64,000 bases of DNA, from NCBI RefSeq assembly GCF_025150745.1, contig NZ_CP102282.1, positions 2,429,501 through 2,493,500 of the forward strand, given 5' to 3'. A program made the translations under genes and the position numbers. Below the pieces are notes generated by a model that did not search any database, was not told the origin of the DNA, and saw only the letters and a list, made by a program, of their open reading frames with translations. Source of the stretch: Eubacterium ventriosum. Lineage in GTDB: Bacteria > Bacillota > Clostridia > Lachnospirales > Lachnospiraceae. This document shows, one piece after another, positions 28,501-35,551 of the stretch. The first letter of the stretch is position 1; every line of letters starts with the position of its first letter.

Positions 28501-29326
28501 ATGGTAATTCTTTATTCCCAGCCCATACAAGTCCTTCCGGTGCTTTGATGTTTTCATCTACTTCCATGTCCGGAATAATTGGTGCTGTTGTTGATGCTAC
28601 TGTTGTTGGTGTCACTGTTGCTGGTGCTACTGTTGTTGGCACTACTGTTGTCGGTGCCATTGTTATTGGCATTACCGTTGTTGATGCCACTGTTGTTGGT
28701 GCTACTGTTGTCGGTGCCATTGTTGTTGGTATCGCTGTTGTTGGTATCGCTGTTGTTGGCATTACCGTTGTTGATGCCACTGTTGTTGGTACTACTGTTG
28801 TCGGTGCCATTGTTGTTGGCATCACTGTTGTTGGTTCTACTGTTGTCGGTACTGTTGTTACTCTTGCCTCGGTTGTAGATACTGTTGAAGATTTCTCTGT
28901 TGTTTGAACCGTAGTTTTTGATGTGTTTTCTATATTCTTTGGTGTTTCTACGTTTTTAGAAATATTTTCTTTATTATTTCCCTTAACTGTCACTTTAAGA
29001 ATATATTTTTTCTTTCCATATACAGCCTTTATTTTTGCTTTACCAATTTTTTTACCTTTAATCTGTATTTTCTGTTTATATTTTCCTTTTTTCTTTATTG
29101 ATATATTCTTTTTTCCTGATATAATTTTCCATACTACTTTATATTTTGCTTTTTTTAATTTTACTGTTTTCTTCTTTCCAACATTTACTGAAATTTTAGT
29201 TTTGCTTAACATTGATTTTTTCGATGCAGCATTAACTGTAATTGAGCCATTAGGCACTAAACATGTCATTAATGACATTGTTACTGCAACTGCTATTGCC
29301 TTTTTTATTATTACTCTCCTTTTCAA
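25577..29326 (-). CDS. Secreted BSP-like metallopeptidase with discoidin domains
   Basis: 1249 residues with signal peptide (AIAVAVTMSLMTCLVPNG). Order: an Ig-like Lys-rich domain (~35-120), a Thr-rich linker (~135-255), two copies of the ~90-residue module also found in GH81 (~257-345 and ~399-485), two F5/8 type C (discoidin/CBM32-like) domains (~528-668 and ~675-822), a basic secretory protein domain (~825-1075) and a third F5/8 domain (~1085-1249). The BSP domain contains SHEITHSVQQ (~909), an HExxH zinc site, and AWWTENMANYGGFRYFH, which match plant basic secretory proteins, a putative peptidase family. It likely attacks protein or glycoprotein on the same polymer as the neighbouring glucanase; that is inference. 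Confidence 0.85.
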   Translation of the reverse strand: MKRRVIIKKAIAVAVTMSLMTCLVPNGSITVNAASKKSMLSKTKISVNVGKKKTVKLKKAKYKVVWKIISGKKNISIKKKGKYKQKIQIKGKKIGKAKIKAVYGKKKYILKVTVKGNNKENISKNVETPKNIENTSKTTVQTTEKSSTVSTTEARVTTVPTTVEPTTVMPTTMAPTTVVPTTVASTTVMPTTAIPTTAIPTTMAPTTVAPTTVASTTVMPITMAPTTVVPTTVAPATVTPTTVASTTAPIIPDMEVDENIKAPEGLVWAGNKELPYYFAWAKASDVDSYNVYVDGKCIKNVVDGAVNLDASVFEKGSGEYTISVAAVKGNKVSVATSLKYTFSPDGQLVTTESEKVTNTPTDATTVKTTTTVMPTTIATTEIQTTIAPTAPSQEVDENIKAPEGLVWAGNKELPYYFAWAATDGADSYNVYVDNKYVTNVEVSSVNLDKSVFEKGSGEYTISVAAVKGNKKSNSTSIKYTYNKEGQHVTTVAPTEKITEVTTTTQKEFYEEPETEVHPKNINVDNYMRQIDTSSSTSIKTSANEGMEKLFDGDINTKLCTSDGFPLRISWQMKKPIILKKYTLTTANDSETYSYRNPKSWHLYGSNNGTSWTQIDTVTDSGIEAKNSKSYTYETDIQESYQYYLIQFEGNGTNYYGFQLAEISLNGDVADVDKEMGEDLSSYYDSIFASATTAKGNGDETPFNLFDGRKESKLFEFSNQFSIAWKMKQDTTLYSYSLTTANDNEAYKGRNPKSWILYGSSDGTNWEKIDTVNNSGMEDVNFKTYNYTVDKVGSYRYYKLDVKAGYGSSVQLSEISLKGAYISPSKYDILFTGDWKDVTVDGYLEELTKLFYNSYPRLYQRWGNGTEPTTITFKADNNYDGVAYCQGTTVCVSTKYANSHPKDIGFFSHEITHSVQQYSGKLNYGDDVAWWTENMANYGGFRYFHWSNPKYVQVYEATDTSLQDWGYEQYGNNKWFFAYMDSKYPTRKNADGTLKYGLIDSINKLIKDNNTGSTYTDDPYNTTTPFNNVVKQITGYDCIESLRERYVEELQQGTWTFKGFADYEDNWLTENIDGIPNPEYPMVGEKLHGNKTATQLNNTVTEGTNLCLGGKVYDCSGYTNDNENAQKLIDGDLNTKWCATSSNVTSGEYKLNGVKHWVKIDLGQEKEFNTYTLYNTRSKEGFGNTTEWEVLVSNDGNEWTSVDYQPSNNSAVSSFNIGNQKARYIMIKIFTPDEGVGTLRLYDFQLFNIK
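28560..28920 (-). repeat. Thr-rich linker repeat in the BSP-like protein
   Basis: About 120 residues of TTVVPTTVAP-type units; the DNA is a tandem of imperfect 12-15-base GTTGTTGG units. Same style as the linker in the neighbouring glucanase. Confidence 0.8.
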
Positions 29327-29377
29327 AATTCTTCCTCCTTTTTTATAGTAAAATACATACTTATCTACATAAATTAC

Positions 29378-29442
29378 AATATAACATTTTTTAGCTTTGT
29401 TTTCAATTCAATTATTTTACTTAAAAAGGTGAATTTTTTTCC
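29378..29442 (-). promoter_or_regulatory. Promoter and shared element of the BSP-like gene
   Basis: TTGAAA (29401-29406) and TATATT (29378-29383) are 17 bases apart on the minus strand. The regulon element directly upstream (29407-29442) is the most diverged of the four: CACCTTTTTAAG replaces AACCTTTTTAAG and the outer A/T tract is shifted. Confidence 0.7.
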
Positions 29443-29463
29443 AACATTCTTTATTAAAGAAAA

Positions 29464-29511
29464 AAGTCATAGTTTAGCATGCATTTTTTACACAATACAA
29501 AACTATGACTT
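29464..29511 (-). terminator. Terminator of the amt-glnB operon
   Basis: AAGTCATAGTTT pairs perfectly with AAACTATGACTT, and on the minus strand TTTTTCTTT follows. It lies 29 bases after the P-II gene stop. Confidence 0.85.
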
Positions 29512-29539
29512 GTTAACTTAAATATTTTTATATAAAGCT

Positions 29540-29896
29540 TTATTCCTGACACTGTACAGCATCATACCCTGTTTCACCTGTTCTTATTTTTGTGGCACTG
29601 GCAACAGGGTAACTGAAGATTTTTCCATCTCCGAACTCCCCTGTGTAAGCCGCTTTTTTTATTGCTTCTATTGTTTTTTCTGCCCACTCTTCTGAAGAAA
29701 CAACAATCTCAAATTTAACCTTTGGCTGCATCTGTGGCTCAACTTCCATACCACGGACAATTTCTTTATAGCCTCTCTGTAAGCCACATCCCATTACCTG
29801 AGATACTGTAAGACCATTAACTTCTATCTCCATTAATGCATTTTTTACATCTTCAAATTTTTCTTCTCTAACAATTGCATCTATTTTCATTATCAT
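29540..29896 (-). CDS. glnB: Nitrogen regulatory protein P-II
   Basis: 118 residues with the P-II fold: GLTVSQVMGCGLQRG, the T-loop, then PKVKFEIVVS and GEFGDGKIFSYPV at the nucleotide-binding B and C loops. P-II trimers bind ATP/ADP and 2-oxoglutarate and plug or open AmtB. The T-loop position that is normally Tyr51 (RGAEY in enterics) reads RGMEV here, so uridylylation at that site is not possible. It follows the Amt gene by 24 bases; the pair is a classic ammonium uptake module. Confidence 0.93.
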   Translation of the reverse strand: MIMKIDAIVREEKFEDVKNALMEIEVNGLTVSQVMGCGLQRGYKEIVRGMEVEPQMQPKVKFEIVVSSEEWAEKTIEAIKKAAYTGEFGDGKIFSYPVASATKIRTGETGYDAVQCQE

Positions 29897-29920
29897 AGAA
29901 TATCATCTCCTCTTAATTAA

Positions 29921-31162
29921 TTACTGATCCATACCATTAAAACTTGGATATGCATTTTCACCGTGCTGTGATATATCAAGTCCAATTCTTTCTTCTCTAT
30001 CTGTTACTCTAAGTGTTGTAAATATTCTTACTATTGCTACACAAATTAAGGTTCCCACAACTGCAATTACAATTGTAATAAGTATTCCTTCTATCTGTGC
30101 TACAAATAACCTCCATTCGCCATAAACTAATCCGTCCCATTTTGCTACCGGATTAATAGAACTTTTTCCAAATATACCTGTTGCGATTCCTCCCCATATA
30201 CCACCTATTCCGTGACAACCAAATGCATCTAATGCATCATCAATTTTTAATTTTTTCTTTATAAGTATAACTCCATAATAACATATTGGGCTGACAAGAG
30301 CACCAATTATAAAAGATGACCAAATTGGAACAAATCCTGCTCCCGGTGTAATAGCTACCAGACCAATTACCAAACCAGTTGAGGCTCCTACCAAAGTTGT
30401 TTTTCTGTCATTTATTACATCTAATAACATCCATGATAACAATGCTGACGCCGATGCAATAGCTGATGTCATAAATGCATGCGCCGCAAGTCCGTCTGCT
30501 TTCAAGGCACTTCCTGCATTAAATCCAAACCATCCAAACCAAAGTATTGTAGCCCCTAATACAACAAATGGAATATTATGTATTCTGTATGTCGCTCTCT
30601 CATAACCTTTTCTTCTTCCAAGAATAATTGCAAGTACCAATGCTGTTATTCCTGAGCTGATATGTACAACATCTCCTCCTGCAAAATCTACAGAACCTAA
30701 TTCTGCCAAAAGTCCCCCCTGCCCCCATACCATATGTGCTAACGGATAATAAACTATTATTGACCATATTGCCACAAATATGAATAAAGCTTTAAATTTC
30801 ATTCTTCCTACAACAGAACCTGTAATTAACGCCGGTGTGATAATTGCAAACATCATCTGAAATGCACAAAATACTAAATTAGGAATTGAATCTGAATAAG
30901 GTCCAGTGCCCCATCCAACTCCTTCTAAGCCAAGCCATCTGAAATCTCCTATTATTCCACCATGATTTCCACCAAATGCTAATGAAAATCCAAACAATGC
31001 CCACATAACAACAGCTAATCCCATAATCATAACTATTGCCATCATAGTGTTAACTACATTTTTTCTTCTTACTAAACCTCCATAGAAAAATGCCAACCCC
31101 GGTGTCATAAAAAATACCAAAGCCGCACAAGTCAACATAAAACCTGTGTCTCCTGCATTCAT
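29921..31162 (-). CDS. amt: Ammonium transporter
   Basis: 413 residues with 11 predicted membrane segments. Family signatures are FFMTPGLAFFYGGLVRRKNV near the N-terminus, DFAGGDVVHISSGITALVLA (~160) and GAAILWF-like core with paired pore His in AFGCHGIGGIWGG (~315). It moves ammonium across the cytoplasmic membrane and is controlled by the P-II protein encoded directly downstream. The start follows an AGGAGG site. Confidence 0.95.
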   Translation of the reverse strand: MNAGDTGFMLTCAALVFFMTPGLAFFYGGLVRRKNVVNTMMAIVMIMGLAVVMWALFGFSLAFGGNHGGIIGDFRWLGLEGVGWGTGPYSDSIPNLVFCAFQMMFAIITPALITGSVVGRMKFKALFIFVAIWSIIVYYPLAHMVWGQGGLLAELGSVDFAGGDVVHISSGITALVLAIILGRRKGYERATYRIHNIPFVVLGATILWFGWFGFNAGSALKADGLAAHAFMTSAIASASALLSWMLLDVINDRKTTLVGASTGLVIGLVAITPGAGFVPIWSSFIIGALVSPICYYGVILIKKKLKIDDALDAFGCHGIGGIWGGIATGIFGKSSINPVAKWDGLVYGEWRLFVAQIEGILITIVIAVVGTLICVAIVRIFTTLRVTDREERIGLDISQHGENAYPSFNGMDQ

Positions 31163-31229
31163 GCAATAATACCTCCTGCTCTTTTAACATATTTTTCTTA
31201 ATTCTCATCTTGTGTACCAAAACATTTCA

Positions 31230-31263
31230 ATGCCATAAATTTCAGTCCAAGTATTTATGGCAT
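31230..31263 (-). promoter_or_regulatory. Inverted repeat in the amt leader
   Basis: ATGCCATAAA pairs with TTTATGGCAT across 14 bases, 67-100 bases upstream of the amt start. It has no T-run and could be a leader structure or an operator. Confidence 0.35.
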
Positions 31264-31267
31264 CGAA

Positions 31268-31299
31268 AAGGGCGCCTGGCCATAAAGCCAAACGCCCTT
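31268..31299 (-). terminator. Terminator of the amidase gene
   Basis: AAGGGCG...GGC pairs with GCC...CGCCCTT, followed on the minus strand by TTTTC. It lies about 100 bases after the amidase stop. Confidence 0.8.
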
Positions 31300-31397
31300 G
31301 TTTGTTGACGTGAAGTCTATCATTTATTAAGTGAAAACACAAGTATATATTTTATTTTTTTAATTATCTAATGAATTTATTTAATTATTTTAAGTTT

Positions 31398-32609
31398 TTA
31401 CTTAATTTTGTTTAGTCCCTTTCCAATGCCTATTGCAATCTTCTTTAACGTTTTGCTTGAATGGTCGCTTCTCTTATCTCCCACTTCCAAATCTACAGAT
31501 GGTATTGTTGAGTAAGAAGTCTGAGTAAGATCTATTGCCATGGAACCATTGCCATAAATTTTAACACCGGCACTTCTCATTCCGTTTACAAGGTTCTTTC
31601 CTAAATTATTGTGTTTCTTCCAATTCTTTGAAACAGGATACATACTTCTATATTTGTTGTTGTTAGGAACACTAATATAGAAAGCTCCTTTATTAGAAGA
31701 TGTTGAATCATAATGTAATGCAATATGGTAATCCGCATTATTATTAGCAAAAACTGTTCTTGCTATATTATCTAATTGTGCATCATCGCTTTCTCTAACC
31801 ATAAGAACATTATAGCCTTCTTTTAAAAGCTGTTTCTTAACAGTCATAGCAAGTTTAAGTGTGGCTGTTGCCTCCCTTGTTCCATCGGCTAGAGTTGTTC
31901 CACCATTAATAGATGTAGCAGTTATGGCTCCCTGTCCTGTACTTCCTCCTGTAACCTTGCTACTTCCATCAGGATGGCATAAAGTTTTAACACTTTCTCC
32001 GCCTCTTGTTCCATGTCCTGCATTTACACATACTGTTTTGTTTTTCTTTTTAGCTGCATTAGAGAAATATAATGTAGGTGAATCAGTATGAATCTTTGAA
32101 TTTTTTGCAAATTCCCACTTAGTATTCCATGCAATAACTTCTGCTACATTACTCCACTCAGAATAATATTTTTTATTATTCTTTTTTACGTAAGCACTAA
32201 CACGAACATAATAGTTCTTAGACTTATTTACTTTTGCAATCTTAGTCTTTGTCTTTGATGCACTTTTTACATTTTTGTTTTTTACGTTCTTGAAATCCTT
32301 ATCATTAGAATACTGGATTCTATAGCCATTAGCCTTTTTATTCTTTTTCCATGAAACAGAAATAGTTCCTGACTTTCTTGTTACCGTGTCTATGCTAATC
32401 TTCTTAACATTAACCTTAACATTAGTCTTGTTTGTTGTCTGCTTATTTGTTACCTGCTCATTTGTCTTAACTACAACATTTGATATGGTTGGATTCGGCG
32501 TGGTAGCTTTTGGAATATCCGCATAACTATTACCTGTTCCTTGGAAAAACACTACCGTAGCTATAATTAATGTAAAAGCAACTATTTTATTAACTACTCT
32601 TTTACTCAT
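31398..32609 (-). CDS. Secreted N-acetylmuramoyl-L-alanine amidase with FN3 domain
   Basis: 403 residues with a signal peptide (residues ~5-30). Residues ~70-165 form a Lys-rich FN3-like domain (GTISVSWKKNKKANGYRIQY, YYVRVSAYVKKNNKKYYSEW). Residues ~195-400 are an Amidase_3 catalytic domain: zinc ligands in VCVNAGHGTRGGES (~195), a Glu in LADGTREATATLKLA (~243), HIALHYDSTSSNKGAF (~290) and a catalytic Glu in PSVDLEVGD (~378). It cleaves the bond between MurNAc and L-Ala in peptidoglycan. It stands alone between amt and the TAXI gene. Confidence 0.93.
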   Translation of the reverse strand: MSKRVVNKIVAFTLIIATVVFFQGTGNSYADIPKATTPNPTISNVVVKTNEQVTNKQTTNKTNVKVNVKKISIDTVTRKSGTISVSWKKNKKANGYRIQYSNDKDFKNVKNKNVKSASKTKTKIAKVNKSKNYYVRVSAYVKKNNKKYYSEWSNVAEVIAWNTKWEFAKNSKIHTDSPTLYFSNAAKKKNKTVCVNAGHGTRGGESVKTLCHPDGSSKVTGGSTGQGAITATSINGGTTLADGTREATATLKLAMTVKKQLLKEGYNVLMVRESDDAQLDNIARTVFANNNADYHIALHYDSTSSNKGAFYISVPNNNKYRSMYPVSKNWKKHNNLGKNLVNGMRSAGVKIYGNGSMAIDLTQTSYSTIPSVDLEVGDKRSDHSSKTLKKIAIGIGKGLNKIK

Positions 32610-32762
32610 TTGTACCTCCTGAAAATTGTAAATATCTGTAATTTAATTATACCATTTTTTTGTCTTATTGTTTATTTTAATATATCTTATATTTTTTTCT
32701 TTTCTTAAAGGCAATTTCATTGTAAAATAAATATAATGAAAACGACAGAAAGGAGCGAATAC

Positions 32763-33695
32763 ATGAAAAAAAAGCTTAGTATTCTGCTATGTTTAACACT
32801 ATTAATTCTTAGTGGTTGCCGTGCTTCGGGAAATACTATCCGATTCGGTGCCGCTGATATTGGTGGTATGTATTACTCTTTTGCTAACACTTTTACTGAA
32901 CTGGCAAATGAGGAATATGATAATTATAAATTTGAAGTTAGAACCACTGCAGGTTCATCTGCTAACCTGCGACTTTTATCTGACAACTATATTGAGTTAG
33001 GTATTGCCCAAGCTGATTTGCTTAACAACGCTTACAAGAAGAACAGCAATCTGCGTGCCATTGCAGGATTATATACCGAAGCATGTCAGCTTGTTGTAAA
33101 GGCTGATTCAGATATTAAATCAATTAACGACCTTTCCGGTCATACAGTAAGTATTGGAGCAGAAGAATCAGGTACTGAATTAAACGCCAATCAGATATTG
33201 GAATTTTCAGGTATGCCTTCTTCCATTGTTACAACTAAGAATATGGATTACATTGATGCTGCTAATAGCCTTAAGTCAGGTGACATTGATGCGTTCTTCT
33301 GTACAGCCGGATTAAAAACTACAATTATTGATGAGCTTTCAAGAGAATGTGACATTCGCATTATTCCTATTGATGACACAGTTATCAACAAAATGCTCAC
33401 ATATTCAAGTTCTTATAGTCGTTATACTATTCCTGCCGGAACATATAAGGGACAGGATGAAGATATAAACACAATTGGAGTAAAGTCTGTTCTTATAACA
33501 TCAGACTCTATTTCAGAAGCTCTTGTTAAACAGCTTACGCAAATGCTCTTCAAGAAATCAAAAGAACTCCAGTATTCAACATCCCTGGATCTTCAGATTG
33601 ATGAAAAATTTGCCACTGACGACATTACAATTCCTTTTCATTCAGGTGCAGAATCCTACTATAAAGAAAAAGGAATTAATCTAAATACACAATAA
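32763..33695 (+). CDS. TAXI-family solute-binding lipoprotein
   Basis: Start at ATG 32763 after AAAGGAGCG. The lipoprotein signal ends at LILSGC (Cys18). The mature part matches TAXI binding proteins of TRAP transporters: IRFGAADIGGMYYSFANTF, FEVRTTAGSSANLRLLSD and ELGIAQADLLNNAYK, then TVSIGAEESGTELNA. TAXI receptors normally serve DctQ/DctM membrane subunits, and at least one binds glutamate/glutamine. Here the next gene is a GltS symporter instead, 19 bases downstream, so the receptor probably feeds GltS. Confidence 0.9.
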   Translation: MKKKLSILLCLTLLILSGCRASGNTIRFGAADIGGMYYSFANTFTELANEEYDNYKFEVRTTAGSSANLRLLSDNYIELGIAQADLLNNAYKKNSNLRAIAGLYTEACQLVVKADSDIKSINDLSGHTVSIGAEESGTELNANQILEFSGMPSSIVTTKNMDYIDAANSLKSGDIDAFFCTAGLKTTIIDELSRECDIRIIPIDDTVINKMLTYSSSYSRYTIPAGTYKGQDEDINTIGVKSVLITSDSISEALVKQLTQMLFKKSKELQYSTSLDLQIDEKFATDDITIPFHSGAESYYKEKGINLNTQ

Positions 33696-33714
33696 TTAAC
33701 AGAAAGGGTAAATA

Positions 33715-34902
33715 ATGAAGATTCAATTGGATATGTACCAGACGTTAGCTGTTGCTGTTTTGGTACTTTTACTTGGAAATTTTTTAAAGAAACGAATTAA
33801 CTTTTTGGAAAAATTTTGTATTCCTTCTCCTGTAATCGGAGGACTTTTGTTCGCCATTATGACATGTATTTGTTACACAACAGGAATTGCTGAATTTTCC
33901 TTTGATGACACTTTACGAGAAGTTTGCATGGTATTCTTTTTTACATCTGTAGGATTCCAGGCAAATCTTAAAGTTTTAAAAAGCGGTGGTAAATCACTGA
34001 TTGTATTTCTTGGACTTGTTATCGTATTGATACTTCTCCAGAACGTTACTGCCGTAGGACTTGCCAAAGCTTTAGGACTTGATCCTCTTATTGGAATGTG
34101 TACAGGTTCAATTCCAATGGTTGGTGGTCACGGTACAGCCGGAGCTTTTGGTCCTGTACTTGAAGATTTTAATATCAGTGGTGCTACTACAATATGTACA
34201 GCTGCTGCCACATTTGGACTTATCTTCGGAAGTTTAGTTGGTGGTCCTCTTGGTAAGCGTCTTATTGAAAAACATAATCTACTTGATACTGTATCAACAG
34301 ATGATGACAGCTTACTTGTAGAAGATGAAAAGAAACATGAACGACATACTAATATGTATCCTGCTGCTGTTTTCCAGCTTATTCTTGCTATTGGACTTGG
34401 AACTATTTTTTCAATGTTCCTTACACAGACAGGACTTACATTCCCTATTTATATTGGTGCCATGCTTGCCGCTGCACTTATGAGAAACATTTGCGAATAC
34501 ACAAGCATTACTACTATTCACATGGGTGAAATTAACGACCTTGGTGGTATTAGCCTTTCATTATTCCTTGGAATGGCTATGATTACTTTAAAGCTTTGGG
34601 AACTTGCTTCTCTAGCTCTACCACTTGTTATTTTATTAGCAACTCAGGTTGTTTTAATTTGTGTTTTCACTTATTTTGTGGAATTTAACATTATGGGAAG
34701 AGATTACGATGCCGCTATTCTTGTTTCAGGAACTTGTGGTTTCGGTATGGGTGCTACACCTAATGCCATGGCAAACATGCAGGCAGTTTGTGAAAAATAT
34801 GCTCCTTCAGTAAAGGCATACCTGCTCATACCACTTGTAGGAAGTTTGTTTGCTGACTTCCTTAATAGTTTAGTTATCACATTTTTTATTAATATATTAT
34901 AA
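33715..34902 (+). CDS. gltS: GltS-type sodium/glutamate symporter
   Basis: 395 residues with ~10 membrane segments in two inverted halves. Half one has IGMCTGSIPMVGGHGTAGAF (~130) and half two SGTCGFGMGATPNAMANMQA (~340), the paired Gly-rich re-entrant loops of GltS. It imports glutamate with sodium. The middle cytoplasmic loop (~195-215) is charged. It is cotranscribed with a TAXI binding lipoprotein upstream and a 68-residue protein downstream, which is not the usual stand-alone setting for gltS. Confidence 0.93.
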   Translation: MKIQLDMYQTLAVAVLVLLLGNFLKKRINFLEKFCIPSPVIGGLLFAIMTCICYTTGIAEFSFDDTLREVCMVFFFTSVGFQANLKVLKSGGKSLIVFLGLVIVLILLQNVTAVGLAKALGLDPLIGMCTGSIPMVGGHGTAGAFGPVLEDFNISGATTICTAAATFGLIFGSLVGGPLGKRLIEKHNLLDTVSTDDDSLLVEDEKKHERHTNMYPAAVFQLILAIGLGTIFSMFLTQTGLTFPIYIGAMLAAALMRNICEYTSITTIHMGEINDLGGISLSLFLGMAMITLKLWELASLALPLVILLATQVVLICVFTYFVEFNIMGRDYDAAILVSGTCGFGMGATPNAMANMQAVCEKYAPSVKAYLLIPLVGSLFADFLNSLVITFFINIL

Positions 34903-34918
34903 TTTTGAGGAGTAAAAT

Positions 34919-35125
34919 ATGTTTGAGAAATTGAGAAAATTTTTTGAAGCAAAAAAAGAACAGCATGAGTATAATTACAATGTTACGTTCGACAACGTAG
35001 CCATTCCTGAGGTTCACACTCACAAATCAGATAAGCACGAAGAGGAAAAACCTAAACACTCTCCGATAAACTATGAAAATGTAGCTATACCGGAAGTTCA
35101 TATTCGTACAAAGAAAAATAAATAA
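34919..35125 (+). CDS. 68-residue repeat protein of the TAXI-GltS operon
   Basis: The gene starts 16 bases after gltS with TGAGGAGTAAAAT before the ATG. The N-terminus (MFEKLRKFFEAKKEQ) is an amphipathic helix. The rest has two copies of a short unit: VTFDNVAIPEVHTH and INYENVAIPEVHIR. The protein is soluble and strongly charged. No known family was recognised. Position suggests an accessory or regulatory subunit of the symporter; the helix could bind the membrane surface. Confidence 0.7.
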   Translation: MFEKLRKFFEAKKEQHEYNYNVTFDNVAIPEVHTHKSDKHEEEKPKHSPINYENVAIPEVHIRTKKNK

Positions 35126-35163
35126 TATTATATGGATTTTCAAAAATCCTTAATTAAATTCTA

Positions 35164-35203
35164 AAAGTCCGCTATCATTTTGCGTCTTGATAACGGACTT
35201 TTT
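35164..35203 (+). terminator. Terminator of the TAXI-GltS operon
   Basis: AAAGTCCG..ATCA pairs with TGAT..CGGACTTT and is followed by a run of Ts on the plus strand. Confidence 0.9.
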
Positions 35204-35419
35204 TTATTTTAAATTCATATACAATAGTGGATAAATATTTCCTTCTTCATCAAGGTCTGTCCTTTTATATGTTTCAACTCCCATATATTCATAAAAACCA
35301 ACTGCCCAGGGATTTTGTTCATTTATACTTTCCTCTCCGTTCAATACAAAATTCAATAACTGTTTTCCTATACCTTTTGACCGCATATTCTTTTCAACAA
35401 TCACTCCATATTCAGCCAA
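35204..35419 (-). pseudogene. GNAT acetyltransferase remnant
   Basis: AEYGVIVEKNMRSKGIGKQL is the acetyl-CoA-binding motif of GNAT enzymes (V-x-x-x-x-R-x-x-G-I-G-x-x-L), and NPWAVGFYEYMGVE is the C-terminal strand-helix. The first half is missing and about 15 residues between these blocks are deleted. The fragment cannot fold into a full GNAT domain. Confidence 0.75.
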
Positions 35420-35449
35420 TTAAATTATATCCATTATCTAGCCATATAA

Positions 35450-35495
35450 AATCACCTTCAAACCATATTTTTTCAATTATAGCTTGAAGGTGATT
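35450..35495. repeat. 12-bp perfect inverted repeat at the GNAT remnant
   Basis: AATCACCTTCAA and TTGAAGGTGATT are separated by 22 bases at the broken end of the GNAT remnant. It may be a terminator or an insertion scar. Confidence 0.45.
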
Positions 35496-35551
35496 ATTTT
35501 TAAAGTTACCATTAAATTTAATAGTGACTGTGATATCGGATGTAAAAAGTA

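Noticed and set aside
28545-28907. Plus-strand frames of VVGTTVVG and LLLVLLL type
   Set aside because: Antisense of the Thr-rich linker in the BSP-like gene; composition artefact.
28560-28920. CRISPR-like regular repeats
   Set aside because: The units are 12-15 bases, in frame, coding for Thr-Pro linkers, with no spacer diversity.
31230-31263. Riboswitch or glnA-type RNA upstream of amt
   Set aside because: Only one simple hairpin is visible; no conserved riboswitch core could be recognised.
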